DNA of 64,000 nucleotides from contig PSMW01000016.1 of NCBI GenBank assembly GCA_040290295.1, positions 14,324 to 78,323 on the forward strand. Reading direction: 5' to 3'. The notes below the pieces were generated by a model. The model had not been told where the DNA came from. It worked only from the letters and a program-made list of their open reading frames with translations, and searched no databases. The position numbers and the translations under genes are program-made. Positions 8,598 to 17,583 of this stretch are shown here, piece by piece (position 1 is the first letter of the stretch; the number at the start of each line of letters is the position of its first letter). Source of the stretch: CAADGV01 sp040290295. Lineage in GTDB: Bacteria; Bacteroidota; Ignavibacteria; UBA10030; UBA6906.

Positions 8598-9542
8598 CTA
8601 CTCTTGGGATCGCGGCTGCGGCTGTGGTTGCGGCTTCGCGTAGATGACGCCGGAAACAATTTGATAGGAAACACGGATGCGCAAGTATCGGTTCGGCTGA
8701 GTGCCGAAGAGCAGCGAACCGGGTTCGGATGGCGACGACGAATTCTTTTCCAACAAGAGCCGCGCATAATTGCCGTCGTGTGTGACAGCGTAATACACGC
8801 GCCCATTCGTGATGATTTCGGGACCGATAAAGATCGAGTCGCGAACATACGTCGAAGGATCGGGAGGAGCCGGGCGCCCATAATTGAAGTTGCTGGCAAG
8901 CGTGTCGAATGTCGAGAAGCGCGTGCGGCGTACGCCTCCTCCGAACCGATTGAGATGCGCACTCTTCATAATGACGATGCCCGACGCCGTCGAGTCGAGG
9001 ACCACGTCCAGCACGGATTGGTACGCCGGCGTTCGCGCCGAGAACACATGAGGACCGATACCATCGAAGAGTTGCAAGCCGTTCGAGTCGGGCGCAGCAC
9101 CCTCGTACACCTTCACGGCTTCATCGCGGTTCAGCCTGCGAGCCGGCGCCCAACTGATTTTGACCGGATCGCTGTCCGTGTAGTTGGCGGAGTTGGGAGA
9201 AGCGACACACACGACCTCGAAGGTGTACACCGTGCCCTCGTTCAGGAAGTCCATAAGGACGACGGTTTCGTTCGTCGTGCGCGGCACCGTCGTGCTCGAC
9301 CATTCCGTATTGCCGATCTTGGCGATGACGCGGATGGTCGTCAACTGGCTGTTGCTCGTATCGGGTGAAGCGGACCAGAGAAGACCCACCGAGTTGGCAC
9401 CGGCCGAAAACGCGCGCAGATTGCTCACCCCTTTCAATTTCGTTTTCGAATAGACGAGTGTATTCTCTTCTTTACTGCAACCTGAGAACGTCATCGCGGC
9501 AACAAGCACTGCCGTCAGACTTGCAACGAGAGACTTCGCCAC
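8598..9542 (-). CDS. Lipoprotein with fibronectin type III domain
   Basis: This is a 314-aa predicted lipoprotein. The signal peptide ends with the lipobox FSGC (Cys near residue 21). A fibronectin type III-like domain spans about residues 35-125, with the pattern VSNLRAFSAGANSVGLLWSA and YTFEVVCVAS. The remainder is a beta-rich region of unknown function, ending in a Pro/Gln repeat (PQPQPQP). GTG at 9542 is chosen because GGAGG lies 9 bases upstream and the lipobox then falls at the usual distance. It is probably anchored in the outer membrane. Confidence 0.8.
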   Translation of the reverse strand: MAKSLVASLTAVLVAAMTFSGCSKEENTLVYSKTKLKGVSNLRAFSAGANSVGLLWSASPDTSNSQLTTIRVIAKIGNTEWSSTTVPRTTNETVVLMDFLNEGTVYTFEVVCVASPNSANYTDSDPVKISWAPARRLNRDEAVKVYEGAAPDSNGLQLFDGIGPHVFSARTPAYQSVLDVVLDSTASGIVIMKSAHLNRFGGGVRRTRFSTFDTLASNFNYGRPAPPDPSTYVRDSIFIGPEIITNGRVYYAVTHDGNYARLLLEKNSSSPSEPGSLLFGTQPNRYLRIRVSYQIVSGVIYAKPQPQPQPRSQE

Positions 9543-9670
9543 TATGCAGAACCTCCAAAGTATCCGTGGATAGTGAACGTGAGAATTACTTTCCCCTGAC
9601 GGAGAACCGCACGGCATGTGTGCGGGGAAAATCTAGCGAAAAATCCGTGTGCAAACAAAAACCGTTTTCC

Positions 9671-11170
9671 TCACGACCGAATGCGCTCGAGCAGATAGGC
9701 GAGCACTGCGTCCAGCGCAATGCGCTCCTGCTTCATCGTGTCGCGATCCCGTACGGTCACCGTCTGATCGCTCAGCGTCTGAGAATCGACCGTGATGCAG
9801 AACGGCGTCCCTGCTTCATCTTGTCGTCGGTAGCGTCTGCCAACCGCGCCGCTGTCGTCGTAGAAGACATGGAGGTGGCGCCTCAGATCGGTCTCCAACC
9901 GTCTCGCGATTTCGGGCATGCCATCCCGATTGACCAGCGGAAACACCGCGGCTTTGATCGGCGCAAGACGCGTATGAAATTTCAACACAGTCCGCATTTC
10001 CGTCTTGCCGTCGGCGGTCGGCGCTTCCTCTTCGGCATACGCGTCGATCAGGAACGCCATGAACGACCGACTCGCGCCCGCCGAGGTTTCGATGATGTAG
10101 GGCGTGTACTTTTCCTTCGTGACATCATCGAAGTATTGCATGGACTTGCCGGAAAACTTTTCGTGTTGGGTGAGGTCGAAATCCGAACGATTGTGAATTC
10201 CTTCGATCTCTCCCCAACCAAACGGGAACTCGTACTCGATGTCGTACGCATCCTTCGCATAGTGCGCAAGCTTGTCGGGCGGGTGGCGGTGCCAGCGGAG
10301 TTTCTCTTTGGTCATGCCCAAGTCGAGAAACCATTGCATGCGCTCCGCACGCCACCGCTCGAACCACTCCACGTCCGTTCCCGGCTTCACGAAGAACTGC
10401 ATTTCCATCTGCTCGAATTCTCGTGTGCGGAACAAGAAGTTTTTTGTATTGATTTCGTTGCGGAACGCCTTGCCGATTTGTGCAATGCCGAACGGCAGCT
10501 TCTGCCGCGATGCCGAGGCGACGTTCAGAAAGTTTACGAAGATTCCCTGCGCTGTCTCCGGACGCAGATAGACGACCGCGCTCGAATCCTCCACAGGACC
10601 GATGAATGTCTTGAACATCAGATTGAACTGGCGAGCTTCGGTGAACGTTTGCTTGGCGCCGCAGGCAGGGCACGCAATGCTTTGGCGTAACGCCCGATTC
10701 AACACCTCGGCGTCGGCAAGCCGTGTCTCGAACGCCTGCACAATCTTCTCATCCGCTTGCTGCCCCTCGAACTCCGTGGGAAACAGATCGCGCAAGACCT
10801 CCTTTTTCTTTTTCACCGAAAGCTCCTCGAACAACACGTCCACGCGGTACCGTGCTTTGCATTGCTTGCAATCCACCATAGGGTCGGTGAAGTTGGCAAC
10901 GTGCCCCGACGCTTTCCACACGCGAGGGTGCATCAGGATAGCCGCATCGATCCCTTCGATGTCTTCCCGATAGGTCATGGCTTGCCACCACGCGTCCTTG
11001 ATGTTGCGGAGCAGCTCGACACCCAACGGCCCGTAATCCCAGCAACCATTCAGCCCCCCGTAGATTTCGCTCGATTGAAACACGAAGCCGCGACGTTTGG
11101 AGAGCGAAACGATCTTGTCCATAACTGCCGCCGCTTGTTGTGGTGATGTTTGGTTCTTGCTGATGGCCAT
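9671..11170 (-). CDS. glyS: Glycyl-tRNA synthetase, single-chain (dimeric) type
   Basis: This 499-aa class II aminoacyl-tRNA synthetase charges tRNA-Gly. The first domain shows SKRRGFVFQSSEIYGGL and WDYGPLG; motif 2 contains FRTREFEQMEMQFF. The C-terminal anticodon-binding domain (LAPIKAAVFPL onward) ends the protein. It is the eukaryotic/Gram-positive alpha2 form, not the alpha2beta2 GlyQ/GlyS form. GGGAG lies very close to the ATG, so translation might instead use the ATG of the MDKIV segment downstream. Length is normal. Confidence 0.95.
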   Translation of the reverse strand: MAISKNQTSPQQAAAVMDKIVSLSKRRGFVFQSSEIYGGLNGCWDYGPLGVELLRNIKDAWWQAMTYREDIEGIDAAILMHPRVWKASGHVANFTDPMVDCKQCKARYRVDVLFEELSVKKKKEVLRDLFPTEFEGQQADEKIVQAFETRLADAEVLNRALRQSIACPACGAKQTFTEARQFNLMFKTFIGPVEDSSAVVYLRPETAQGIFVNFLNVASASRQKLPFGIAQIGKAFRNEINTKNFLFRTREFEQMEMQFFVKPGTDVEWFERWRAERMQWFLDLGMTKEKLRWHRHPPDKLAHYAKDAYDIEYEFPFGWGEIEGIHNRSDFDLTQHEKFSGKSMQYFDDVTKEKYTPYIIETSAGASRSFMAFLIDAYAEEEAPTADGKTEMRTVLKFHTRLAPIKAAVFPLVNRDGMPEIARRLETDLRRHLHVFYDDSGAVGRRYRRQDEAGTPFCITVDSQTLSDQTVTVRDRDTMKQERIALDAVLAYLLERIRS

Positions 11171-11192
11171 ACTCCCTGTCGATGAATGATGG

Positions 11193-11621
11193 TCACGGTG
11201 TCGGGACGAACGCCAGGCTTTCGATGATCATCCCGTCCTTCTTGATGTGCATTGCTACACTTTTGTCGATCGATCGTTCCGTCGCTATAACCGACGCACC
11301 AAGAGGCTCGAGCGCCGAGCTCAGATCGTGCTGAAGGGCAAGCGGGTTGAACGACGTCGAGACCGCAACGCGCCGTTCGACGCGCACCATCCCTTGGTTG
11401 CCGACCGTTACGCGTCGCGTCTTCACCGCTCGCGGTTCGATACGGTGCGCACGGAGAGCACGATCCACAACAGCTTCAATGGTATCTGAAGGCGTGGAAA
11501 GCGTGTCGGGTGCGAGGTTCTTCAACCGTGGACCAAACACGATCAACAGAGGGATCGCCACGACGATCCACAGCGAGAAAATCACGATGCGCTTGTTGGA
11601 TAATTTTGGGGCGGCACTCAT
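11193..11621 (-). CDS. Membrane-anchored hypothetical protein
   Basis: This 142-aa protein has one N-terminal transmembrane helix (about residues 12-30, IVIFSLWIVVAIPLLIVFG) and a soluble alpha/beta-looking tail. I do not recognise a family. Its ATG overlaps the crotonase stop by four bases (ATGA), so the two are translationally coupled, with glyS 22 bases downstream. The tail (RVERRVAVSTSFNPLALQHD) may be a small periplasmic domain. Function unknown. Confidence 0.7.
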   Translation of the reverse strand: MSAAPKLSNKRIVIFSLWIVVAIPLLIVFGPRLKNLAPDTLSTPSDTIEAVVDRALRAHRIEPRAVKTRRVTVGNQGMVRVERRVAVSTSFNPLALQHDLSSALEPLGASVIATERSIDKSVAMHIKKDGMIIESLAFVPTP

Positions 11622-12400
11622 CGGCTTTTGAAGACCGGTTTTCGTTTTTCGAGAAACGCTTTCGTCCCTTCTTTGAAATCTTCCGTTCCACAACACACGC
11701 CGAAGAGCGATGCTTCGAGACGTTGTCCGTCGCTGAGGGTCGTCTCGAGCGTCATGTTCACGGCCTTGAGCGCCATGCGGATCGCAATCTGTCCCTTGGC
11801 GGCGATGCGCAGGGCGAGAGCGTGTGCCTCCTTCATCAAGTCGGCGTGCGGCACAACTTTGTTCACCAAGCCGATGCGTAATGCTTCGTGCGCGTCGATC
11901 GGATCGCCGGTGAGGATCATCTCCATCGCACGGCCGATACCGATCAGTCGGGCAAGCCGCTGCGTGCCGCCGTAGCCGGGAATGATGCCGAGATTCGCTT
12001 CGGGATGACCGAACGTTGCGGTTTCTGCGGCGATGCGGATATGGCAGGCAAGCGCAAGTTCGCATCCTCCGCCGAGTGCGTAGCCGTTCACCGCGGCGAT
12101 GACCGGCTTGCCCAGGTGTTGGATGAGATCGAATACCTCTTGTCCCTTGGCGGCAAAATCTTTTCCGCTTTGTGCATCCAAAGCCGTCAGCTCACCGATA
12201 TCGGTGCCCGCAACAAACGCCTTCTCGCCGGCACCGGTGATGATCACCACGTCCACCTGCGTTTCGGATTTCAAGGAGGTAAAAAGATCGTGCACTTCGG
12301 CTTTTGCATGCGCGTTGAGCGCGTTCAGTTTGTCGGGACGATTGATCGTCACCGTGGCGATGCGCTCGCCGATTTCATACAGCAGTGTTTGGTAGTTCAT
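11618..12400 (-). CDS. Enoyl-CoA hydratase / crotonase family protein
   Basis: This 260-aa cytosolic crotonase-fold enzyme hydrates enoyl-CoA in fatty-acid or butyrate metabolism. The oxyanion-hole segments are AFVAGTDIGEL and NGYALGGGCELALAC. The two acid/base residues are Glu114 (GGCEL) and Glu134 (GHPEANLGIIPG), so it is likely an active hydratase. The sequence resembles the short-chain 3-hydroxybutyryl-CoA dehydratase (Crt) group, but substrate chain length cannot be set from sequence. It overlaps the next gene by ATGA. Confidence 0.88.
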   Translation of the reverse strand: MNYQTLLYEIGERIATVTINRPDKLNALNAHAKAEVHDLFTSLKSETQVDVVIITGAGEKAFVAGTDIGELTALDAQSGKDFAAKGQEVFDLIQHLGKPVIAAVNGYALGGGCELALACHIRIAAETATFGHPEANLGIIPGYGGTQRLARLIGIGRAMEMILTGDPIDAHEALRIGLVNKVVPHADLMKEAHALALRIAAKGQIAIRMALKAVNMTLETTLSDGQRLEASLFGVCCGTEDFKEGTKAFLEKRKPVFKSR

Positions 12401-12506
12401 GCGTCATCATGAGAGAAATCAGAACCGCAGAGACTCCGCCACGGGGCATGCTCGCGATGGATGTACTTCGCTACATTCGAGCAACACTGTTGCTCAGGCA
12501 CAAACG

Positions 12507-13571
12507 TCACGCTACTTCTACTCTACTTTGGTCACCGATCATGAAGCGATGCACGCGCGGTTTGCCGTTTGCTTCCACGATTTCCACGTCGTTGCCGAGG
12601 ATGCTCCCCTCGATTCGAATCCCGACACTGAGAATCTTGCAATCGCGCAGCACGATGCTGTACTCCACTTCGCTATTGCGTACGATCGTCCGGTCGCCGA
12701 TCGACGTAAACGGTCCGATGTAGCTGTTTTCGATGATACACTCCTTGCCGATGATCGCCGGTCCACGCACCTTGCTGTTGATGATTTTCGCTGCGGGTTC
12801 GATCACCACCTTTCCGGCAACATCCGACTGCTGATCGACGTCGCCTTCGATCTTCGGCTCGATAGCATCGAGGATCAAGCGGTTCGCTTCGAGAAGGTCG
12901 GTGGGCTTGCCGGTATCTTTCCACCAGCCGGTGATCTCGGTGTAGCCCACGTTGTAGCCCTTGTCGATGAGGTACTGATGAGCGTCGGAGATTTCCCATT
13001 CGCCACGTGCGCTCGGTTTGAGCGCTTTGACTGCTTCGAAGATATGATGGTCGTAGAGATAAATGCCTGCGACGGCGTAACGGCTTTTCGGATTCTTGGG
13101 TTTCTCTTCCACACCAACAATCTTCCCATCGCGAATCTCGGGGACTCCGAAACGCTCGGGGTCCTTCACTTTAGCAAGCGTCAGAAAACAATTACAGCCG
13201 CTGCGTTCGAATTCGTCGATGAAGCGCTTGACGCCTCCAACCACCATATTGTCGCCGAGATAAAAAATGAACTTGTCCTTCCCAATGAACGGCTCTGCGA
13301 GCATCACCACTTGCGCCAAGCCGCCGGGAGATTCTTGCGGTATGTAAGTGATGCGAACCCCCCATCGCGACCCATCGCCGACGTAGTTGGGCACTTCCGC
13401 ACTATCGGCATTGTGCACGATCCCGATTTCACGGATGCCCGCCTCGACCGCAGCCTCGATAGCATAGTAGAGGATCGGTTTGTTGGCGATCGGGATGAGA
13501 TGTTTGTTTTGCGTGTGGGTGATCGGACGAAGTCGTGTACCGCGTCCACCACTGGCAATCAGAGCTTTCAC
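12507..13571 (-). CDS. Glucose-1-phosphate thymidylyltransferase, long form
   Basis: This 354-aa sugar nucleotidyltransferase is of the long RmlA type. The N-terminal Rossmann domain has GGRGTRLRPITHTQNKHLIP (8-27), the activator loop, and YLGDNMV near residue 104. From about residue 245 a left-handed beta-helix begins (IINSKVRGPAIIGKECIIEN). RmlA-long proteins make dTDP-glucose or related nucleotide sugars for surface polysaccharide. GTG start, with GAGGAA 5 bases upstream. It is 16 bases from the preceding dehydrogenase gene. Confidence 0.85.
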   Translation of the reverse strand: MKALIASGGRGTRLRPITHTQNKHLIPIANKPILYYAIEAAVEAGIREIGIVHNADSAEVPNYVGDGSRWGVRITYIPQESPGGLAQVVMLAEPFIGKDKFIFYLGDNMVVGGVKRFIDEFERSGCNCFLTLAKVKDPERFGVPEIRDGKIVGVEEKPKNPKSRYAVAGIYLYDHHIFEAVKALKPSARGEWEISDAHQYLIDKGYNVGYTEITGWWKDTGKPTDLLEANRLILDAIEPKIEGDVDQQSDVAGKVVIEPAAKIINSKVRGPAIIGKECIIENSYIGPFTSIGDRTIVRNSEVEYSIVLRDCKILSVGIRIEGSILGNDVEIVEANGKPRVHRFMIGDQSRVEVA

Positions 13572-13587
13572 AACTGTTCCTCGTTTC

Positions 13588-14460
13588 TCATGGTGTAGGT
13601 GACTGGGCAGCGATCAGAGCGTACAGAGCACCGGCTTTCTTTTCCGCGAGCCGCGTCGTCTCCGCCGTCAGTGCGCTGAAGTAGGGCAACACCTCGGGCA
13701 GCGCCGAGCGAAGAGCGTCGAAATGTTGTGCGACGGTTTCGACGCCGCCCCGCGCAACCGGTCCGCTGAGTGCTTCCGCCGGCGAGGTGCGTGCCACATT
13801 CCGCAGCGTTGCCATAATGATCGGTTCGAACACTGGAGAGAACCGACGTTCACTGGTATGCAATGCTTCGAACATTCTTTCTAACACCCACAACAGCGTG
13901 GTGAGGTGGTTCGACGCCACAACGCACGCCGCATGATACAAGGCACGCATTTCAGGTGGTATCACGATCGTCTTGCTGTTCAGTCGCCGCGCAAGCTGTT
14001 GCGCTTTCGCGAGGGCACGCGGGCTGCCATCGACCCCAAAAAAAATTCGGCGCGCCGTCGGGAGGATTTCCTTTGGCGACAAATCACGCGGAAATGTCTG
14101 CAACGGATGAAACGAGAACACAGTTGCGCCCCGCTCCGCTAACGGCGAAAGTGCCTGCGCCGTAAGCATGCCTGAGGTATGACACGCTGCGAGCTTTGCA
14201 AAGCTAAGGTGCTCGAGCGTTGCAAGCCGGCGTGCGACTTCTTCCACTGCGCTATGCGGCGTGGCGATCAGGAGAAGCGTTGTGTCGTGCGGAATCGCCT
14301 CGAGCGAGGTTGCAACATTTTTGCAATGCACGAACGCACCCGCGGCACGGGCAGCAGGCAACGAGCGGGACACCACCGCGGTGATCCGCTCGCCGTTTTC
14401 CGTCAAGATTCTTCCCAGCACCGAGCCGACTTTGCCGGCGCCGATAATGGCAATGTTCAC
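13588..14460 (-). CDS. Rossmann-like and DUF2520 domain oxidoreductase
   Basis: This 290-aa protein has an N-terminal nucleotide-binding GxGxxG (AIIGAGKVGSVLG, residues 4-16) and a helical C-terminal half typical of DUF2520 proteins. These resemble pyrroline-5-carboxylate reductase/6-phosphogluconate-type dehydrogenases. The substrate is unknown. GTG start, with AAGGA 9 bases upstream. Neighbours are the MEMO1 gene upstream and RmlA downstream. Confidence in family is good, in function low. Confidence 0.8.
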   Translation of the reverse strand: MNIAIIGAGKVGSVLGRILTENGERITAVVSRSLPAARAAGAFVHCKNVATSLEAIPHDTTLLLIATPHSAVEEVARRLATLEHLSFAKLAACHTSGMLTAQALSPLAERGATVFSFHPLQTFPRDLSPKEILPTARRIFFGVDGSPRALAKAQQLARRLNSKTIVIPPEMRALYHAACVVASNHLTTLLWVLERMFEALHTSERRFSPVFEPIIMATLRNVARTSPAEALSGPVARGGVETVAQHFDALRSALPEVLPYFSALTAETTRLAEKKAGALYALIAAQSPTP

Positions 14461-14487
14461 GCGTGGGTTCCTTTCATGAGGTTGGCA

Positions 14488-15324
14488 CTACGCGTAGGCA
14501 ACAGCAGAGAGATAGCCAACGACACTGCTGTAGTCGCCGGTCATATCGCCGGACGTGCTGCGGTGCGTCACCTTCATCTTCTGAATGCCCAGTTCGTGCA
14601 GCGCGATCATCACTGCCACGGTGGGTCCTCCGCCGCACGCTTCGGTCCGACGCGTTTCCAGATCGATCATCAACTGCTCGAAATCGAATGCCGCGACATC
14701 GTGTATCATCACGGCATCCAAGCGATCGGCAACCGACGCGGGATAATAGTGCGAGAGATCGGTGCTGGCAACCAGCAGCGCGTTCCGATCTTGCAGCGCG
14801 CCCGCAAGCGCATTGCCGAGCGCAAAGCAGATGTCGCGCTTCTGATCCCCCACCACTAACGGCAACACACGAAATGAACCGGCCGGAAGCGTCTCCTGCA
14901 AGAAGGGAAGTTGCACTTCCAGCGCATGCTCTGCGCGATGGCCGACCTCCGCAACGAGCACACTCTCACTTGCCGTGCTCAAGGCATCACGCAATTCGGT
15001 ATCGACGGGGATTTTGCCCAACGGCGTTTCGTACGCGTCGCCGGGATAAACCGACACACCGCGAAAATATTCCCAATGGCTCGGCGAGACAACAACGACG
15101 GTCTCATAGCGCTCACCTCGGAGCAACTTGTAAGCATGCGCGGCAGTAAGTCCCGAATACATGTACCCCGCATGCGGTGCGATAATGCCGCGGATGCGTC
15201 CCGGAACGACAACAGGCTCGGCTTCCGCCAAGAGCGTCGCAATCATTTGTTGCAACTGCTGCGGGTGTGCGGGATAGAATTTTCCCGCCACCGCAGGCGG
15301 ACGAACAACCAGCGTTGCGGGCAT
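14488..15324 (-). CDS. amrB: AmmeMemoRadiSam system protein B (MEMO1 family)
   Basis: This 278-aa protein belongs to the MEMO1/extradiol-dioxygenase-like fold. The characteristic PAVAGKFYP, IIAPHAGYMYSG and STDLSHYYP segments are present, along with ETRRTEACGGGPTVAVM. The usual metal-ligand histidines are retained. Its chemistry in bacteria is not settled. AGGAGG lies 8 bases before ATG 15324, which I choose over the in-frame GTG at 15333. The AMMECR1 gene sits 12 bases upstream, giving the classical A-B pair. Confidence 0.9.
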   Translation of the reverse strand: MPATLVVRPPAVAGKFYPAHPQQLQQMIATLLAEAEPVVVPGRIRGIIAPHAGYMYSGLTAAHAYKLLRGERYETVVVVSPSHWEYFRGVSVYPGDAYETPLGKIPVDTELRDALSTASESVLVAEVGHRAEHALEVQLPFLQETLPAGSFRVLPLVVGDQKRDICFALGNALAGALQDRNALLVASTDLSHYYPASVADRLDAVMIHDVAAFDFEQLMIDLETRRTEACGGGPTVAVMIALHELGIQKMKVTHRSTSGDMTGDYSSVVGYLSAVAYA

Positions 15325-15336
15325 GATGATCACCTC

Positions 15337-15939
15337 CTACTGCAGAACGTCTGCTTCGCTCACCACTTCAGCTTCGAAGACGTAGAGCTCGAGGTCGGGC
15401 GCATGGCGGAACGATGCAGGAAGTCCGGCTTTGTGCAACGCAGCCGTCAGAAATGCTTCGCGGTCGAGATGATGCTCGACGGCGACCTGCGGCAAGAGCA
15501 AACCGCGCCGCGCACCAAGGACCACCACGATGCCATGCACGCCGACTTCGATTTCGTCGATCGAGTGAATGCACCGCAACGGTGTCAGCACCGACACCTC
15601 GATGCTCACACGCTCGAACTCCTCGCGTCGTAGCGGTGGAAACCGCGGATCGTCGAAGGCCGCCTTCACCGCCACTTCAGCCACAACCTGAATGAGCGGC
15701 TTCTCGGATTCGATGTAGCCGATACAGCCCCGCAATTCGTGATCGTGGCGAAGCGTCACGAACGCACCTGCAGGCCGAGCAAGCGCCTCCGTGTTGGGTG
15801 GGGGCGGCGTGAACGGCTCAGCGCGCAACGCGCTGGCGATCGCCTCGCGCACAACTGACAACAACATCTGCCGTTCATTCGATGAGAGCATTGCCGTGAA
15901 ATGAACGCTCGATGAAAATACTGACCCGAACCGACTCAT
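15337..15939 (-). CDS. amrA: AmmeMemoRadiSam system protein A (AMMECR1 domain)
   Basis: This 200-aa AMMECR1-domain protein carries the invariant LRGCIG motif near residue 69 and DPRFPPL near residue 96. The domain starts around residue 18; the first 17 residues (to HFTA) are unusual, so translation could begin at the Met of MLSSNE. The biochemical role is unknown. It forms a two-gene set with the MEMO1 homologue. The radical-SAM third member of the system is not in the window. Confidence 0.88.
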   Translation of the reverse strand: MSRFGSVFSSSVHFTAMLSSNERQMLLSVVREAIASALRAEPFTPPPPNTEALARPAGAFVTLRHDHELRGCIGYIESEKPLIQVVAEVAVKAAFDDPRFPPLRREEFERVSIEVSVLTPLRCIHSIDEIEVGVHGIVVVLGARRGLLLPQVAVEHHLDREAFLTAALHKAGLPASFRHAPDLELYVFEAEVVSEADVLQ

Positions 15940-16094
15940 CGCTGCTTCGCCTACACCTCGACTCTCGCCTCAGAAGAAACGTAACGAAAAACGACAGCAC
16001 ATTCAATCCCAATCCTGCCGTTAACGGCTTGCTTGTCGCCGCGCCGTTGTCTAAATTGCTCTGTCACTACAAGTAAAGAACGAGTGTTCGCTCC

Positions 16095-17483
16095 ATGTCC
16101 TTGATGATTTCCATCTCCGGCATTCGCGGGGTTGTCGGAGAAAGTTTGACGCCCGATGTGGTCGTCCGCTACGCGGCAGCGTTCGGTGAGTATTGTAAGC
16201 ACCACAATCCCGACCCTACACGTACTCCCGAAATTGTGCTCGGCAGAGATGGGAGGATCACCGGCAAAATCATCGCCAATCTTGTGTCATCCACACTCCT
16301 CGCAACGGGTGTGAACGTGCGCGCTCTCGGGGTTTGTCCCACACCCACAATTGCGCTGGCGGTGGAAAGGCTCGGCGCAGCAGGAGGCATCAGCATTACC
16401 GCAAGCCACAATCCTATGCCGTGGAACGGACTGAAATTTTTTGCTCCAACAGGCTTGTTTCTCGATGCTGAGGAGAACAAGGATGTATGGCGGATCGCCG
16501 ACAGTCATGATGTTGGCTTTGCACGATGGGAGCGAATCGGTACGCATACGGCGGATGATTCGTGGATTCAGAAGCACATCGCTGCTGTGTTATCTCTCCC
16601 CTATCTCAACAAAGCAATCATTCGCCGACGTCGGTTGAAGGTTGTACTCGATGCCGTCAATGCCGCCGGAGGCATCAGCGTCCCGCTGCTTCTTCGAGAG
16701 CTTGGTTGCGATGTGATTGAGATGCACTGCGACGTCAGCGGAGTGTTCGCGCACACGCCCGAGCCGTTGCCCGAAAACCTCACAGCCCTGTGCGAGCGCG
16801 TGAAAGCCGAGCGCGCCGATATCGGCATCGCCGTTGACCCCGACGTTGACCGCCTGGTGTTCATCACCGAACAGGGAACTCCCTTCGGCGAGGAGTACAC
16901 GATCGCTTCAGTAGTGAAGTTCGTTTTGGAGCGAGAACGACAGTTGGGCAACACGGCTCCGCAGTCGGTCGTCATCAATCTTTCCACGACGCGCGCGGTC
17001 GAAGATATTGCCGCGGAGTACGGTGCGAAAGTCTATCGTACCCCTGTCGGTGAAATCAACGTCGCCAAGCGCATGCGCGCCTGCGGCGCGGTTGTCGGTG
17101 GAGAGGGCAGCGGCGGCGTGATTTTGCCCGCGGTACACACAGGACGTGATGCTCTCGTCGGGGTTGCCCTGATTCTGCAGTTGGTTGTCGAATTCGATGG
17201 ACCTGTTTCGGCGTTGAAGGCAAGTCTACCGACCTATGAAATTGCCAAGGGCAAGATCGAGCTTGGCACCACATCGCCCGATGAAGCGCTGCAGCGTATT
17301 GTACGCACCGCCGGCAACCAAAATGTCAATACCGACGATGGCGTGCGTATCGATTTTGGAAACTCGTGGGTCCATTTGCGCAAGTCCAACACCGAGCCGC
17401 TTGTACGCGTCATCGCAGAAGCTCGCACGATGGGAGAGGCATTGGCAATCGTGGAGCGATTTGCACACGCGCTGCGTTCGTGA
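16095..17483 (+). CDS. glmM: Phosphoglucosamine mutase / phosphohexomutase
   Basis: This 462-aa member of the alpha-D-phosphohexomutase family has Ser104 in TASHNP as the phosphoserine site. It also has a metal-binding DPDVDR (248-253), GGEGSGG as sugar-binding loop, and SNTEPLVRV as phosphate-binding loop near the C-terminus. GlmM makes glucosamine-1-phosphate for peptidoglycan and LPS. Phosphomannomutase or phosphoglucomutase activity is possible too, since these look alike. It starts a plus-strand run to hslU and diverges from the AMMECR1 gene over a 155-base spacer. Confidence 0.85.
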   Translation: MSLMISISGIRGVVGESLTPDVVVRYAAAFGEYCKHHNPDPTRTPEIVLGRDGRITGKIIANLVSSTLLATGVNVRALGVCPTPTIALAVERLGAAGGISITASHNPMPWNGLKFFAPTGLFLDAEENKDVWRIADSHDVGFARWERIGTHTADDSWIQKHIAAVLSLPYLNKAIIRRRRLKVVLDAVNAAGGISVPLLLRELGCDVIEMHCDVSGVFAHTPEPLPENLTALCERVKAERADIGIAVDPDVDRLVFITEQGTPFGEEYTIASVVKFVLERERQLGNTAPQSVVINLSTTRAVEDIAAEYGAKVYRTPVGEINVAKRMRACGAVVGGEGSGGVILPAVHTGRDALVGVALILQLVVEFDGPVSALKASLPTYEIAKGKIELGTTSPDEALQRIVRTAGNQNVNTDDGVRIDFGNSWVHLRKSNTEPLVRVIAEARTMGEALAIVERFAHALRS

Positions 17484-17505
17484 CAACACCCATCGAGTGT
17501 TGTCG
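17483..17505 (+). terminator. Hairpin at the glmM stop
   Basis: A perfect 8-bp repeat GACAACAC / GTGTTGTC with a 7-base loop directly follows glmM. The nearest T-run begins about 14 bases later, so it may be an attenuating hairpin and not a full terminator. Confidence 0.4.
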
Positions 17506-17583
17506 TCGAACGCCGGACTTTTTTCCACTTTCCAAATACACTATCTTTTTTTGTAGATCATTCCTATCGATCGAAGAGGTTGT

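Noticed and set aside
9365..10690. A long plus-strand open frame opposite glyS
   Set aside because: It is antisense to a well-conserved gene and carries no recognisable domain; codon composition produces such frames at this GC content.
12479..12495. Hairpin GAGCAAC-ACT-GTTGCTC downstream of the RmlA-like gene
   Set aside because: The stem is perfect but only 7 bp, with no T-run on the minus strand; not strong enough to call a terminator.
12399..13598. A 399-codon plus-strand frame opposite the RmlA-like gene
   Set aside because: Antisense shadow of a clearly conserved enzyme with no motif of its own.
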